Positions 1 through 7,382 of a DNA stretch of 23,802 bases are shown here, one piece after another (position 1 is the stretch's first letter; the number at the start of each line of letters is the position of its first letter). The stretch is from DASRQK01 sp964401685 (lineage in GTDB: Bacteria > Bacteroidota > Bacteroidia > Sphingobacteriales > Sphingobacteriaceae), in contig CAYNZH010000028.1 in assembly GCA_964401685.1 (NCBI GenBank), positions 1 to 23,802 of the forward strand. The letters run 5' to 3'. Both the position numbers and the translations under genes were made by a program. The notes under the pieces are model-generated. The model was given only the letters and a program-made list of their open reading frames with translations. It ran no database searches and was not told the DNA's origin.

Positions 1-1271
1 ACCTGCTCCAGTTTAAAGATGCGGGCCCCTTTGATCAAAATACTATGCCTGATCCAGGATAAACTGTGCACGGTTTCTATCAAGGAGGCTGTATCCGGAA
101 AGGTGAGGACCTCATCGTGTACAAATTTATCCCTCCGACTAGTGAGCTCAGGTCCGATGAGGATCACTCTGTCCAGTTTGCTTTCATTGAGCAAGGGAAT
201 GACGCTTTCGTAGGGATCCTCCCCGAGCTTCCCGACCTCCGCGAAATCAGAAAGCACGAGGGTCTTGAAGGGGTACTGATTTTGCTGGGCTAAAAAATCC
301 AGCGCAATTTTCAGCGAGGCAAGATCATTGCTGTAAGAGTCGTCGATGATTGACGAAGGATGGGAACCCTGTTTCAATTCCAGTCGCATCTCCAAATCGG
401 GCAAGCTATTCATCCGGCTCTTGATCGTGTCGTCGGAATAGCCGAGCATTTTCATCACACTCCAGCAAGTAAGCGCGTTATCGATGTAAATACCCTTGAA
501 TGGTAGCTGCAGAGAATGCTCCGCTAATCCCAGGCTTTCCCAGGACCAGCCAAAGGTATTTTCGGGGTAATGTGGCCAGAGTTCCAAAAGAGACGCTGGC
601 AAAATACGCCTTTCAGCTGCCTTGAGAAGCAGGGCTTTTTCACGGAATTTCTCCGCTCTACTGCTAAATCCGGCATCATGGGCAGGACCCAAACTTGTCA
701 TCACAGCAATATCCGGTTGAATCATGCGTGCCAACGCTTCCATTTCTCCTTTCTGTCCGATTCCGGCCTCTATGATTGCAAGCTCGTCGTGATCATCCAT
801 TTCCCAGAGCGACAAAGCAACGCCCAACTGGGAATTGTAGCTCTTGGGGCTCCGAATGATTCTAAAATCATCGGACAGCAAGTGATTCAGCCATTCTTTG
901 ACTATGGTTTTCCCGTTACTTCCCGTGATCGCAATCACCGGATAGGAAAACTGCCTTCTATGGTGGGCGGCAAGGCGTTGGATGGCATTCAAGGTGTCAT
1001 CCACCAGCAAAAAATTGGCTTCCGGAAAATCGTCGGTGTGAAACTCCTTGCGATGAATCACGAAATTCCTTACCCCTGACCTGTAAGCATGGGCGACAAA
1101 ATCATGTCCATCCCGCACGTCTTTTAGTGCAAAGAAAAGTGACTCCTTCACTTGGTTGAGCTTACGGCTATCAAAAGACAAATACCTTATTTTGTCCCCT
1201 GACCTGGGCAACGTCACCTGCGCGCCTATTATCTCTCCTATCTGTTCTATCAAATATGCTTTTCGAGCCAT
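1..1271 (-). CDS. murF: UDP-N-acetylmuramoyl-tripeptide--D-alanyl-D-alanine ligase (MurF), partial, probably fused to alanine racemase
   Basis: Cytoplasmic Mur ligase that adds D-Ala-D-Ala to UDP-MurNAc-tripeptide, the last soluble step of peptidoglycan precursor synthesis. I translated the minus strand from the ATG at 1271: 423 codons stay open to the window edge, so the C-terminus is missing. Visible motifs are the ATP loop GSNGKT (residues 117-122), SYNSQLG (145-151), EAGIGQKGEME (168-178) and DDSYSNDLASL (310-320), where ordinary MurF has DxYNANP. The last residues, ILIKGARIF, match the end of the MurF domain. In Bacteroidota this sequence usually continues into a fused alanine racemase, and the DSYS-D-SL motif fits that subfamily, but the racemase half lies outside the window, so the fusion is inferred. 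An ATG 12 bases upstream (1283) is in another frame and stops after five codons. No convincing Shine-Dalgarno site. Divergent from recX. Confidence 0.93.
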   Translation of the reverse strand, partial: MARKAYLIEQIGEIIGAQVTLPRSGDKIRYLSFDSRKLNQVKESLFFALKDVRDGHDFVAHAYRSGVRNFVIHRKEFHTDDFPEANFLLVDDTLNAIQRLAAHHRRQFSYPVIAITGSNGKTIVKEWLNHLLSDDFRIIRSPKSYNSQLGVALSLWEMDDHDELAIIEAGIGQKGEMEALARMIQPDIAVMTSLGPAHDAGFSSRAEKFREKALLLKAAERRILPASLLELWPHYPENTFGWSWESLGLAEHSLQLPFKGIYIDNALTCWSVMKMLGYSDDTIKSRMNSLPDLEMRLELKQGSHPSSIIDDSYSNDLASLKIALDFLAQQNQYPFKTLVLSDFAEVGKLGEDPYESVIPLLNESKLDRVILIGPELTSRRDKFVHDEVLTFPDTASLIETVHSLSWIRHSILIKGARIFKLEQ

Positions 1272-1291
1272 CAAGACAATTTCCACATTTT

Positions 1292-1322
1292 TTTGATAAT
1301 TAAACAATTTTTTGTATTTTTA
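1292..1322 (+). promoter_or_regulatory. Candidate Bacteroidota-type promoter of recX
   Basis: TTTG at 1292-1295, a 19-base spacer, then TATTTTTA at 1315-1322, one mismatch from the TAnnTTTG consensus of the Bacteroidota housekeeping sigma factor. It would start transcription about 12 bases before the recX ATG. Judged by eye only. Confidence 0.5.
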
Positions 1323-1339
1323 ATTGAAAGGGCTTTAGG

Positions 1340-1801
1340 ATGGTTGAAATCAAAAGGAAAGCGGAACATTACTGTGCATTTCAGGAGCGGTCTCATCAGG
1401 AAGTACGCAACAAGCTGTATGAATGGGGCTTATACGGCAGCGAGGTCGAGAAAATGATCACCGAGCTCATACAGGAAGATTTCCTCAACGAAGAGCGCTT
1501 TGCCATCGCATACACCTTGGGTAAGTTTAGAATGAAAAAGTGGGGAAGGTTTAAAATCAGACGCGGTCTGAAGCTGAAATCCGTATCCGAGCCGCTGATA
1601 AGGCTGTCAATGAAGCAGATTGACGAAGCTGAATACCTTTCAAACCTGGAAACCCTCTTGGTGAAGAAAAATGAACTCTTACACGAGAAAGACGATTTCA
1701 AACGTTACCATAAATTGCTGAATTATGCCTTAGGAAAGGGTTATGAAGCAGATTTGATCAGGGATGTCTTAAAAGTTCTATTGAATCCCAAGGACTTATA
1801 A
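1340..1801 (+). CDS. recX: RecX family regulatory protein
   Basis: Small cytoplasmic helical protein; RecX family members bind RecA filaments and limit recombinase and coprotease activity. The 153 residues have the usual RecX length and three-helix repeat pattern: an N-terminal SHQEVRNKLYEWG segment (residues 19-31), then IQEDFLNEERFAIAYTLGKFRMKKWGRFKIRRGL, which is the hallmark second repeat (FLNDxRFA...), and a C-terminal third repeat ending in LGKGYEADLIRDVLK. The ATG at 1340 is the only usable start: an in-frame TGA lies five codons upstream at 1325-1327, and GAAAGGG at 1326-1332 can act as ribosome binding site. recA is not in the window. There is no hairpin between its stop codon and the following tRNA promoter, so read-through into the tRNA is possible. 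Confidence 0.88.
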   Translation: MVEIKRKAEHYCAFQERSHQEVRNKLYEWGLYGSEVEKMITELIQEDFLNEERFAIAYTLGKFRMKKWGRFKIRRGLKLKSVSEPLIRLSMKQIDEAEYLSNLETLLVKKNELLHEKDDFKRYHKLLNYALGKGYEADLIRDVLKVLLNPKDL

Positions 1802-1829
1802 AGTTTATACTATTTTTTTGTAAATTTAT

Positions 1830-1860
1830 TTTGAATAAAAGGTCAAACGCACTATATTTG
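1830..1860 (+). promoter_or_regulatory. Promoter of tRNA-Gly
   Basis: TTTG (1830-1833), a 19-base spacer and TATATTTG (1853-1860) match the Bacteroidota consensus TTTG-N19-TAnnTTTG exactly. This is the best promoter in the window. The tRNA begins 36 bases after the downstream box. Confidence 0.75.
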
Positions 1861-1895
1861 CACCACTGAACGCGTAAGGTTCAGGATTTATATAT

Positions 1896-1968
1896 GCGAA
1901 AGTAGCTCAGTTGGTAGAGCGCAACCTTGCCAAGGTTGAGGTCGCGAGTTCGAACCTCGTCTTTCGCT
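1896..1968 (+). tRNA. tRNA-Gly (anticodon GCC)
   Basis: Cloverleaf folded by hand. The acceptor stem GCGAAAG (1896-1902) pairs with CTTTCGC (1961-1967), with T1968 as discriminator. The D arm contains AGCTCAGTTGGTAGAGC. The anticodon stem CAACC/GGTTG encloses the loop TTGCCAA, giving anticodon GCC. The T arm GCGAG-TTCGAAC-CTCGT has one G-T pair. The gene does not encode the full 3' CCA. It has its own promoter and terminator, so it is a single-gene unit. Confidence 0.97.
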
Positions 1969-1974
1969 CACTTT

Positions 1975-2008
1975 AAAAGCAATCCTTCACCAAGGGTTGC
2001 TTTTTTTG
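1975..2008 (+). terminator. Intrinsic terminator after tRNA-Gly
   Basis: A 9-bp stem, AGCAATCCT (1978-1986) with AGGGTTGCT (1993-2001), 6-base loop and a run of T (2001-2007). Flanking A residues (1975-1977) can pair with the first T residues. On the other strand the hairpin is followed by only four T, so it may also weakly end the converging gene whose stop codon is at 2023. Confidence 0.85.
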
Positions 2009-2022
2009 TTAATAACGTCTTT

Positions 2023-3111
2023 TTATTCCAGGTTTTTCAAATGATTCAGTAGTTCATCAACGGCGGCGCGGCCTGCGCGGTTTGCCCCTATGGTCGACGC
2101 TGATGGTCCATAGCCGACCAAATGTATGCGTGGGTCTTTGGCAACCTGGGTGGCCAAACGCCCGGTCATTTGTATACCACCAGTTGGTTCTCTTAGCATC
2201 AGCGGGGTCAAATGATCGAGAGAACTCCTGAATCCTGTGCACCACAGAATCACGTCGGCTTGCTCAAATTGACCGTCCGGCCAGAGAACGCCGGTTTCGG
2301 TTAATTGTTCGAACATCGGGCGGCGATTAAGGACTCCTCTTTTTTTCATATCAAGAATCGCCGGGGTGACCGGAAGTCCTGTGACCGAAACCACGGACCC
2401 CGGGGGCAATCCCTGCCTCACTCTTTGCTCGACCAAGGCTACCGCTTCCCTGCCTTTCTGCGCATCAAAAGGCCCTTCAATGAATTCGGGCTGACGCCTT
2501 GTCACCCAGATTGTTTTCGTTACCCTGGAAATTTCATCCAACAACTGAATTGCGGAAATACCTGCGCCCACAATGATCACGCGCTGACCTTTAAAATCTT
2601 CTGCCCGGCTGTAATCCCGCGTATGTAATTGCCGGCCCTTAAAAAGGGATTGCCCCGGGTATTCCGGAATATAAGGCTTGTCCCAGGTACCCGTGGCGTT
2701 GATAATTCCACGGGCCGAGAAAAAACCCTTGTTGCTTTCTATTCTGAACCGCCCTTCTCGATCGCAGACCACCTGCACCTTGGCCGGCCTAATCACACGA
2801 AGGCCAAAAGTCCTTTCATAAAGCTCAAAATAGCGGGGAACGGCGTCCATAGCCTGAACATCGGCGGCATAAGTATCGTCAAGTGCCTCAGAAAAGGCCA
2901 TGCCAGGCAGATCATGCACACGATTTACCGTGCTCAGCGTCAGCGAAGGCCAGCGAAACTGCCAGGCTCCGCCCGCTCGCGGGGCCTCATCCAGAATCAC
3001 AAAGCCCTTTCCTTGCTCCAAACCTGATTTCTGCAGATAATAGGCCGCCGACAACCCCGCCTGACCTGCGCCTATCACGACAATTTCTGTTTTAAAAAGG
3101 AGATTGAACAT
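2023..3111 (-). CDS. FAD/NAD(P)-dependent oxidoreductase, flavin-containing monooxygenase-like (CzcO/COG2072 type)
   Basis: 362-residue soluble flavoprotein with two Rossmann folds. The FAD-binding GAGQAG is at residues 14-19, with its acidic strand end VILDE near 38-42. The NAD(P)-binding GAGISA is at 182-187, followed by the ITKTIWVTRR-like segment (about 197-206) expected for NADP selectivity. Between them lies GRQLHTRDY (159-167), resembling the HSxxY segment of flavin monooxygenase-like proteins. IINATGTW (136-143) and VILWCTGF are the ATG-type FAD contacts. Substrate is unknown; relatives are annotated as putative monooxygenases, and the CzcO name does not establish a metal role. The ATG at 3111 is preceded by GAGAT. 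The next gene in the opposite direction starts only 26 bases away, so the two share or overlap promoter DNA. Confidence 0.85.
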   Translation of the reverse strand: MFNLLFKTEIVVIGAGQAGLSAAYYLQKSGLEQGKGFVILDEAPRAGGAWQFRWPSLTLSTVNRVHDLPGMAFSEALDDTYAADVQAMDAVPRYFELYERTFGLRVIRPAKVQVVCDREGRFRIESNKGFFSARGIINATGTWDKPYIPEYPGQSLFKGRQLHTRDYSRAEDFKGQRVIIVGAGISAIQLLDEISRVTKTIWVTRRQPEFIEGPFDAQKGREAVALVEQRVRQGLPPGSVVSVTGLPVTPAILDMKKRGVLNRRPMFEQLTETGVLWPDGQFEQADVILWCTGFRSSLDHLTPLMLREPTGGIQMTGRLATQVAKDPRIHLVGYGPSASTIGANRAGRAAVDELLNHLKNLE

Positions 3112-3119
3112 TATCTCAG

Positions 3120-3127
3120 TATATTTG
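3120..3127 (+). promoter_or_regulatory. Candidate -7 box, secreted-protein gene at 3138
   Basis: TATATTTG matches TAnnTTTG perfectly, but no clear TTTG lies about 19 bases upstream. If used, transcription would begin only a few bases before the ATG at 3138, leaving almost no leader. Confidence 0.35.
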
Positions 3128-3137
3128 TTTTAAAGGT

Positions 3138-3800
3138 ATGAAAAAGCTAGGGATTATACTACTAAGCGTGCTATGTTCCAGTCAGTCCGGATATTCACAA
3201 GTCCGATCCGTGGCGCCTTCTGCTGACACGATAGAAATTCGCCAAATCGGCACTTTAGAGTTAAAAAGAGGAAAAAAACAGAACTTCAGATCGGAGGATT
3301 CCGTCCTCGTGTTGGAAATCGATACGCTGATCATGAAAGACAGGTCTGCCCTGCAATTTTTCGGTGTCAAAACTGTGAAGTTAAAAGTAAAGCATGCAGA
3401 AATCGGAAAAAGAGTGTACATTACCGGTATACATAAGGAAAACAATGCCTCTAATTTTGATATTGACATACGCTTTGCGGAATTAGGCTCCTTGTATGTC
3501 ATGGCCAACGGTCAAGATGCCCGCAACGGGTTCCCGACCGACCCAAATGGTGACGGAGGCAAGGTTCAGATACGTTACGACGCGGCCGGAATCCATCCGC
3601 AGCAGGAAAACCGCCGAGCGGCCCATTACTTGTATGTAGACGTTTCTCCGGGAGGTCTGAGGACCAACGCCAGTATGGACGTAAGACGAATTCTGGGACG
3701 TATTGATGGCAGTACTGGCGTCAGAGGTCTACCTCAGGGCCGAATTTTCTCGGGATCTCCGGGCCGGAGAGGCGAGGCCACTGTTACTGCAAAGCAATGA
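3138..3800 (+). CDS. Secreted protein of unknown function, Gly/Asp-rich C-terminal half
   Basis: I do not recognise this 220-residue protein. Residues 1-20 form a Sec signal peptide (MKK, a hydrophobic stretch, then GYSQ), so the product should be periplasmic or exported; there is no lipobox Cys. Residues 30-120 look like short alternating beta strands (VLVLEIDTLIMKD, VKTVKLKVKHAEI, IDIRFAELGSLYVMA), which suggests a beta-helix or beta-sandwich. From about residue 122 the sequence is rich in Gly, Asp, Asn and Arg (ANGQDARNGF, PNGDGGK, GSTGVRGLPQGR, GSPGRRGE), loosely collagen-like, without a regular GXX frame. No catalytic motif is visible. AAAGG lies only one base before the ATG, too close for normal Shine-Dalgarno use. 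It converges on the acetyltransferase gene with 15 bases between the stop codons. Confidence 0.7.
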   Translation: MKKLGIILLSVLCSSQSGYSQVRSVAPSADTIEIRQIGTLELKRGKKQNFRSEDSVLVLEIDTLIMKDRSALQFFGVKTVKLKVKHAEIGKRVYITGIHKENNASNFDIDIRFAELGSLYVMANGQDARNGFPTDPNGDGGKVQIRYDAAGIHPQQENRRAAHYLYVDVSPGGLRTNASMDVRRILGRIDGSTGVRGLPQGRIFSGSPGRRGEATVTAKQ

Positions 3801-3815
3801 GAAGCTAAATTACCT

Positions 3816-5024
3816 TTAAAAATAATCCGAGAAATACGGCTGCTCGCCCGGAATTAGTTTTTCAAGCAATCGGAGTGTCTGTTCATCGGTTTCCAACCTT
3901 CCAATTTTTTGCAGATAAGCGGGAGATTTATAGCTCATCATCAGCGTGCTCAGCGTCTGAATATCCAGTTTGACAGGATTTCCCACGGCTTCCTTGCGTA
4001 TCTCCGGACCCGAACCGTCGCTGGCAGGAGCGAGTCCAAAAACACCATTGTTCCAGTCGGCCAGCGGATCACTCACGACAAAATGAAAGGGTTGAATCTC
4101 ATCATCATAAGGAAAGTGTGTCAGAAAGCGACCTACATCGACGATCCGCGCCATATAATAAGGCTCTATCGTTTCGACGATCTGGCTATCAGGCAGCATA
4201 AACGCCAGAGGTTCATTCATATAAATATTTCCCTTGACCTGATGGACCATTGAATGATGCGCACTGATAAAATTCCAGATTCCTTGCCGTGCTTCCTGAT
4301 TCAGATAAATCACTTCCTTGATGTGAAAAATATCGTTCTCAATCCAGTAAAACAGATAGGCCTGCGGCTGCTGTTCCGCATCGAAATACACAGCGGCAGT
4401 ACGCTCTGCTTCATTTTCCCAACGCCAGTATTCTGCCCATTCAAAAGCCCTCCTGATCAGCGCTCCATGATTTTTTTGAGCAAATCTATCGTAAATATCA
4501 AGGACCGCCTCGGCAGCCACGTTCATTCGCTCAATACGCCCCGGCACGTCGAGGAATCGAGGCAATTGACTGTCTTTAAGGGTAAATCTCATCAGATCCG
4601 ACATGATTTCCCAACCCTTTTTTCTATAGTAAGGGATGGAATAGGGATAGAGGTAAGAAATATCCTGACCTGCGTCTCGCATCTTTTGCAGGGAAAAGCG
4701 GATCAATTCGCTCATAAGACCCAGATTCGCGTATTCAGGATAGGTGCCTACACCGGTAATACCCCCCATCTGGTAGATGCGCCCGTGAATATTGACTTGA
4801 AAAGGGTAAATACTGATGGAAGACACAAGCTTGTTATCGGCGGTAAACCATCCAAATACATCGGTTTCCTGCAAAACTGGCCTTTTGGAACGAATGTACT
4901 CTCCTTCCTCATAGCCGGATTCTCTGAGGATTCTCTTGGTGACCTGAAAAACATAGCTATTCAGCTCTTCGTATTGGTCCAGATGCGCTAAAGTGACCGG
5001 GCGTATTTCAAGGTTAGATCTCAC
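3816..5024 (-). CDS. Eis-like GNAT N-acetyltransferase
   Basis: 402-residue cytoplasmic acetyl-CoA-dependent N-acetyltransferase of the Eis type: a tandem GNAT core followed by an SCP2-like C-terminal domain. Residues 58-90 form the first GNAT beta strands (FGWFTADNKLVSSISIYPF). GVGTYPEYANLGLMSELI (91-108) is the acetyl-CoA pyrophosphate loop, with GTYPEYANLGLM in place of the common RxxGxG. LYPYSIPYYRKKGW (125-138) aligns with the mycobacterial Eis segment holding the catalytic Tyr126, which would be Tyr133 here. The chain ends in ...SDYF. Mycobacterial Eis is also 402 residues and uses the carboxylate of its terminal Phe as general base. Mycobacterial Eis acetylates aminoglycosides and other amines; the substrate here is unknown. 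It follows the M1 peptidase gene by 13 bases, so the two are probably cotranscribed. Confidence 0.85.
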   Translation of the reverse strand: MRSNLEIRPVTLAHLDQYEELNSYVFQVTKRILRESGYEEGEYIRSKRPVLQETDVFGWFTADNKLVSSISIYPFQVNIHGRIYQMGGITGVGTYPEYANLGLMSELIRFSLQKMRDAGQDISYLYPYSIPYYRKKGWEIMSDLMRFTLKDSQLPRFLDVPGRIERMNVAAEAVLDIYDRFAQKNHGALIRRAFEWAEYWRWENEAERTAAVYFDAEQQPQAYLFYWIENDIFHIKEVIYLNQEARQGIWNFISAHHSMVHQVKGNIYMNEPLAFMLPDSQIVETIEPYYMARIVDVGRFLTHFPYDDEIQPFHFVVSDPLADWNNGVFGLAPASDGSGPEIRKEAVGNPVKLDIQTLSTLMMSYKSPAYLQKIGRLETDEQTLRLLEKLIPGEQPYFSDYF

Positions 5025-5037
5025 GTTCTGTTTAAGC

Positions 5038-7311
5038 TTAAAATGTCCATATGTGATTGCTCAAATCTATATCCGCTGTCTCGTTAAACGGATCGAGGAT
5101 GAGGTGCTTCACTTTTTTCTGTTTGGCAAATGTTTTGGTGATTTGGGATTCATTCTTGCGCCAGATGCTCACCGGAATACGCTCTATCTCCTCAGTTCCG
5201 TCCTCGTAAACCCATTTCAGGATTAGCGGCATGAGCAACTTTCCTTTGTTCTTTATCGTTGCTTCATACACGTATTTTGATTGCAGGTCGTTGTCTGGCA
5301 CATGCGCCTTGATTTGCGCGCGAATTTGCTCGCGTCTTCGCGTTTCGGCCTGGGTACGCTTGCTTGTTTCAGGATAAAAATGATCCTGCAAGCGCTCCGA
5401 ACTTTCCAACAAGGTAGGGTTCGGGTTTTCTTCCAGATAGGGGTTAAAATTCAGGATATGTTCCTCGTGTTCTGCAATGGGTTTCCCTGGTGCCAGTGCC
5501 TGAAGCGCGAGCTTCCCGCCCTGCGCATCAATCTCATAAGCACTCACCTTTTCCAGGGAAAGATCAACCGCGTCGGTACTGAAAAACCATCCTCTCCAAA
5601 ACCAGTCCAGATCCATGGCCGACGCATCCTCCATGGTTCGGAAGAAATCATAGGGAGTTGGATGCTTAAAGGCCCAGCGGTCGACGTAGGTTTTGAAAGC
5701 AAAATCGAAGAGTTCCCTCCCCATGACCGTCTCCCTGAGAACTTGGAGAGCGATGGCAGGCTTTAGGTACTGGCCGTTGTAAAACGCGCGATCGTGACTG
5801 GACGTATTGTCGGAAGTCGTCATGGTGGGCTCAAGCAGATTCTTGTCCCAAGCCATATAGGGGGCGATCTTGTAGGCACCATCTCCCCTGGAAGGAAAAT
5901 CCCGTTGCCATTCCCGTTCGGTGAGTAGCTGCAAAAAAGTATTCATCCCCTCGTCCATAAATGTCCACTGTCGCTCGTCCGTATTCACGATCATGGGGAA
6001 AAAATTGTGTCCGACTTCATGAATAATGATCCAAATCATGTAGTCCCTGTACGCTTCTGTATATTCGCCGTTTTCATCGACTCTTCCCATATTGAAAGCG
6101 ATCATAGGATATTCCATTTCATTGGCAGATTCGACGGAAATAGCGACGGGATACGGATACGGAAGGGTGTGCTTTGAATAGGTCTTCAGGGTCAGCGCAA
6201 TCAGCGGGGTCGAGTAGCGGCCAAAGAGCGGGTAAGCCTCCTTCCCGTAGAGGGACATCGCCAAAATCGGATCAGCTCCTTCCACTTCTACGTTCATTGC
6301 GTCCCAAACATATCTACGGGACGCAGTCCAGGCAAAATCCCTGACGTCAGTGGCCTCATATTTCCAGACCTTGGTTTTCTGGCTAGGGGTTTTGGCTGCG
6401 TTTGCGAGTGCCTCATCCAGGGTAATGATTTCAATCGGCTGATCGGACTTTCGGGCTTGCTGCAAGCGTGCGTACTGCGTCTTGGTCAGGACTTGCTCAT
6501 AGTTCTGGCACTCACCTGTAGCGGCAACGACATAATCATCAGGAAGCTCGATACTCACCGTATACTTTCCAAAATTAAGCGCGAACTCCCCGGATCCCAG
6601 GAACTGCTTGTTGTGCCAGCCTTGGTAATCACTGTAAACGGCCATTCTCGGAAACCACTGCGTAACGACAAACAAATAATTATCGTCTTCAGGGAAATAT
6701 TCAAAACCACCTCTGGGACCCTGATCGTGGGTGCGGTCGATCATATTATATGACCATTCAACCTGAAATTCAATAGTAGAACCTGGGGCAATATCCTCCG
6801 GTGGGGTGATCCTCAGCATCGTTCCCTGCACCTGATGCGCTAAAGCCCGCCCCTGCATATCTTTTACGCTGATCACCTTCACACCCAGTTCACGCGCTGA
6901 CGTTGTCATGACCTGCTCCAATTGGTCCGGCCCAAAATCGGCTTCTATTGTGCTTTCAGAGGCGACCTGTCCTTCTGCCTTCGGGTGGTTTTGGTTTTCG
7001 TCCAATTGCATCCACAAATAGGCTAATACATCGGGGGAATTATTGTGATAAGTGACCTTTTCTAGTCCGTAAATCCGTTGCTCCTGGTCATCTAAACGTA
7101 CATAAATATCATAATCTGCTTGTTGCTGCCAATACTGTGAGCCAGGCGCTCCCGATCCTGTTCTATAGACATTGGCGCTGGGGAAAATCGCGTCGAGAGG
7201 CTCCAATTTGTTGCCATGATTTGCGCCAGGGTTGTGCACTATTTGCTGTGCATCTAAAGCACCGGGCAAACCAAAAATTGCGAGTATCAGGGAGATTAAG
7301 AGTTTCTTCAT
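5038..7311 (-). CDS. Secreted M1 family zinc metallopeptidase
   Basis: 757-residue gluzincin of the M1 (aminopeptidase N/leukotriene A4 hydrolase) family. Residues 1-20 (MKKLLISLILAIFGL...ALDA) are a signal peptide, so it acts in the periplasm or outside. An N-terminal beta domain precedes the catalytic region, where HEVGH gives zinc ligands His431 and His435 and catalytic Glu432; the third ligand is Glu454 in WTFMDEGMN, 18 residues after His435. The exopeptidase GxMEN motif is replaced by NEMEYP (about 50 residues upstream), as in several divergent Bacteroidota M1 proteins, so N-terminal aminopeptidase activity is uncertain. About 200 residues follow the helical domain and look like beta-rich C-terminal structure. 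The frame is open to a TTG at 7323, but the ATG at 7311 puts the signal peptide at the N-terminus and is preferred. First gene of a two-gene unit with the acetyltransferase. Confidence 0.9.
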   Translation of the reverse strand: MKKLLISLILAIFGLPGALDAQQIVHNPGANHGNKLEPLDAIFPSANVYRTGSGAPGSQYWQQQADYDIYVRLDDQEQRIYGLEKVTYHNNSPDVLAYLWMQLDENQNHPKAEGQVASESTIEADFGPDQLEQVMTTSARELGVKVISVKDMQGRALAHQVQGTMLRITPPEDIAPGSTIEFQVEWSYNMIDRTHDQGPRGGFEYFPEDDNYLFVVTQWFPRMAVYSDYQGWHNKQFLGSGEFALNFGKYTVSIELPDDYVVAATGECQNYEQVLTKTQYARLQQARKSDQPIEIITLDEALANAAKTPSQKTKVWKYEATDVRDFAWTASRRYVWDAMNVEVEGADPILAMSLYGKEAYPLFGRYSTPLIALTLKTYSKHTLPYPYPVAISVESANEMEYPMIAFNMGRVDENGEYTEAYRDYMIWIIIHEVGHNFFPMIVNTDERQWTFMDEGMNTFLQLLTEREWQRDFPSRGDGAYKIAPYMAWDKNLLEPTMTTSDNTSSHDRAFYNGQYLKPAIALQVLRETVMGRELFDFAFKTYVDRWAFKHPTPYDFFRTMEDASAMDLDWFWRGWFFSTDAVDLSLEKVSAYEIDAQGGKLALQALAPGKPIAEHEEHILNFNPYLEENPNPTLLESSERLQDHFYPETSKRTQAETRRREQIRAQIKAHVPDNDLQSKYVYEATIKNKGKLLMPLILKWVYEDGTEEIERIPVSIWRKNESQITKTFAKQKKVKHLILDPFNETADIDLSNHIWTF

Positions 7312-7342
7312 CGTGTATAGCAAAATTTACAAAGGTATTCTC

Positions 7343-7350
7343 CAAATATA
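7343..7350 (-). promoter_or_regulatory. Candidate -7 box for the M1 peptidase gene
   Basis: Read on the minus strand this is TATATTTG, an exact TAnnTTTG, 31 bases before the ATG at 7311. No matching TTTG at the usual spacing was found (the nearest, 7365-7362, is only 11 bases away), so the call is tentative. Confidence 0.45.
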
Positions 7351-7369
7351 TAAAATATTTACAAATGCG

Positions 7370-7377
7370 TATCTTTG
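7370..7377 (+). promoter_or_regulatory. Candidate -7 box for the SMUG2-like gene
   Basis: TATCTTTG fits TAnnTTTG exactly and sits five bases before the ATG at 7383. Transcription from it would give a leaderless message. No good upstream TTTG box. Confidence 0.35.
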
Positions 7378-7382
7378 GGATA

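Noticed and set aside
570..1079. 169-codon open frame on the plus strand
   Set aside because: It lies wholly inside murF on the opposite strand; murF has clear Mur ligase motifs and this translation resembles no protein family.
4254..4991. 245-codon open frame on the plus strand
   Set aside because: Antisense to the Eis-like gene, with low-complexity composition typical of shadow frames and no ribosome binding site or motif.
7312..7323. TTG start for the M1 peptidase at 7323, and similar TTG starts at 16596 and 20525
   Set aside because: In each case an ATG follows within four codons and gives a more typical N-terminus (MKKLL, MAKTIAIL, MTLNKR).
7137..7382. Upstream extension of the SMUG2-like reading frame
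   Set aside because: The extra 82 residues overlap the start of the divergent M1 gene and its promoter region, and SMUG2 proteins are about 230 residues long.
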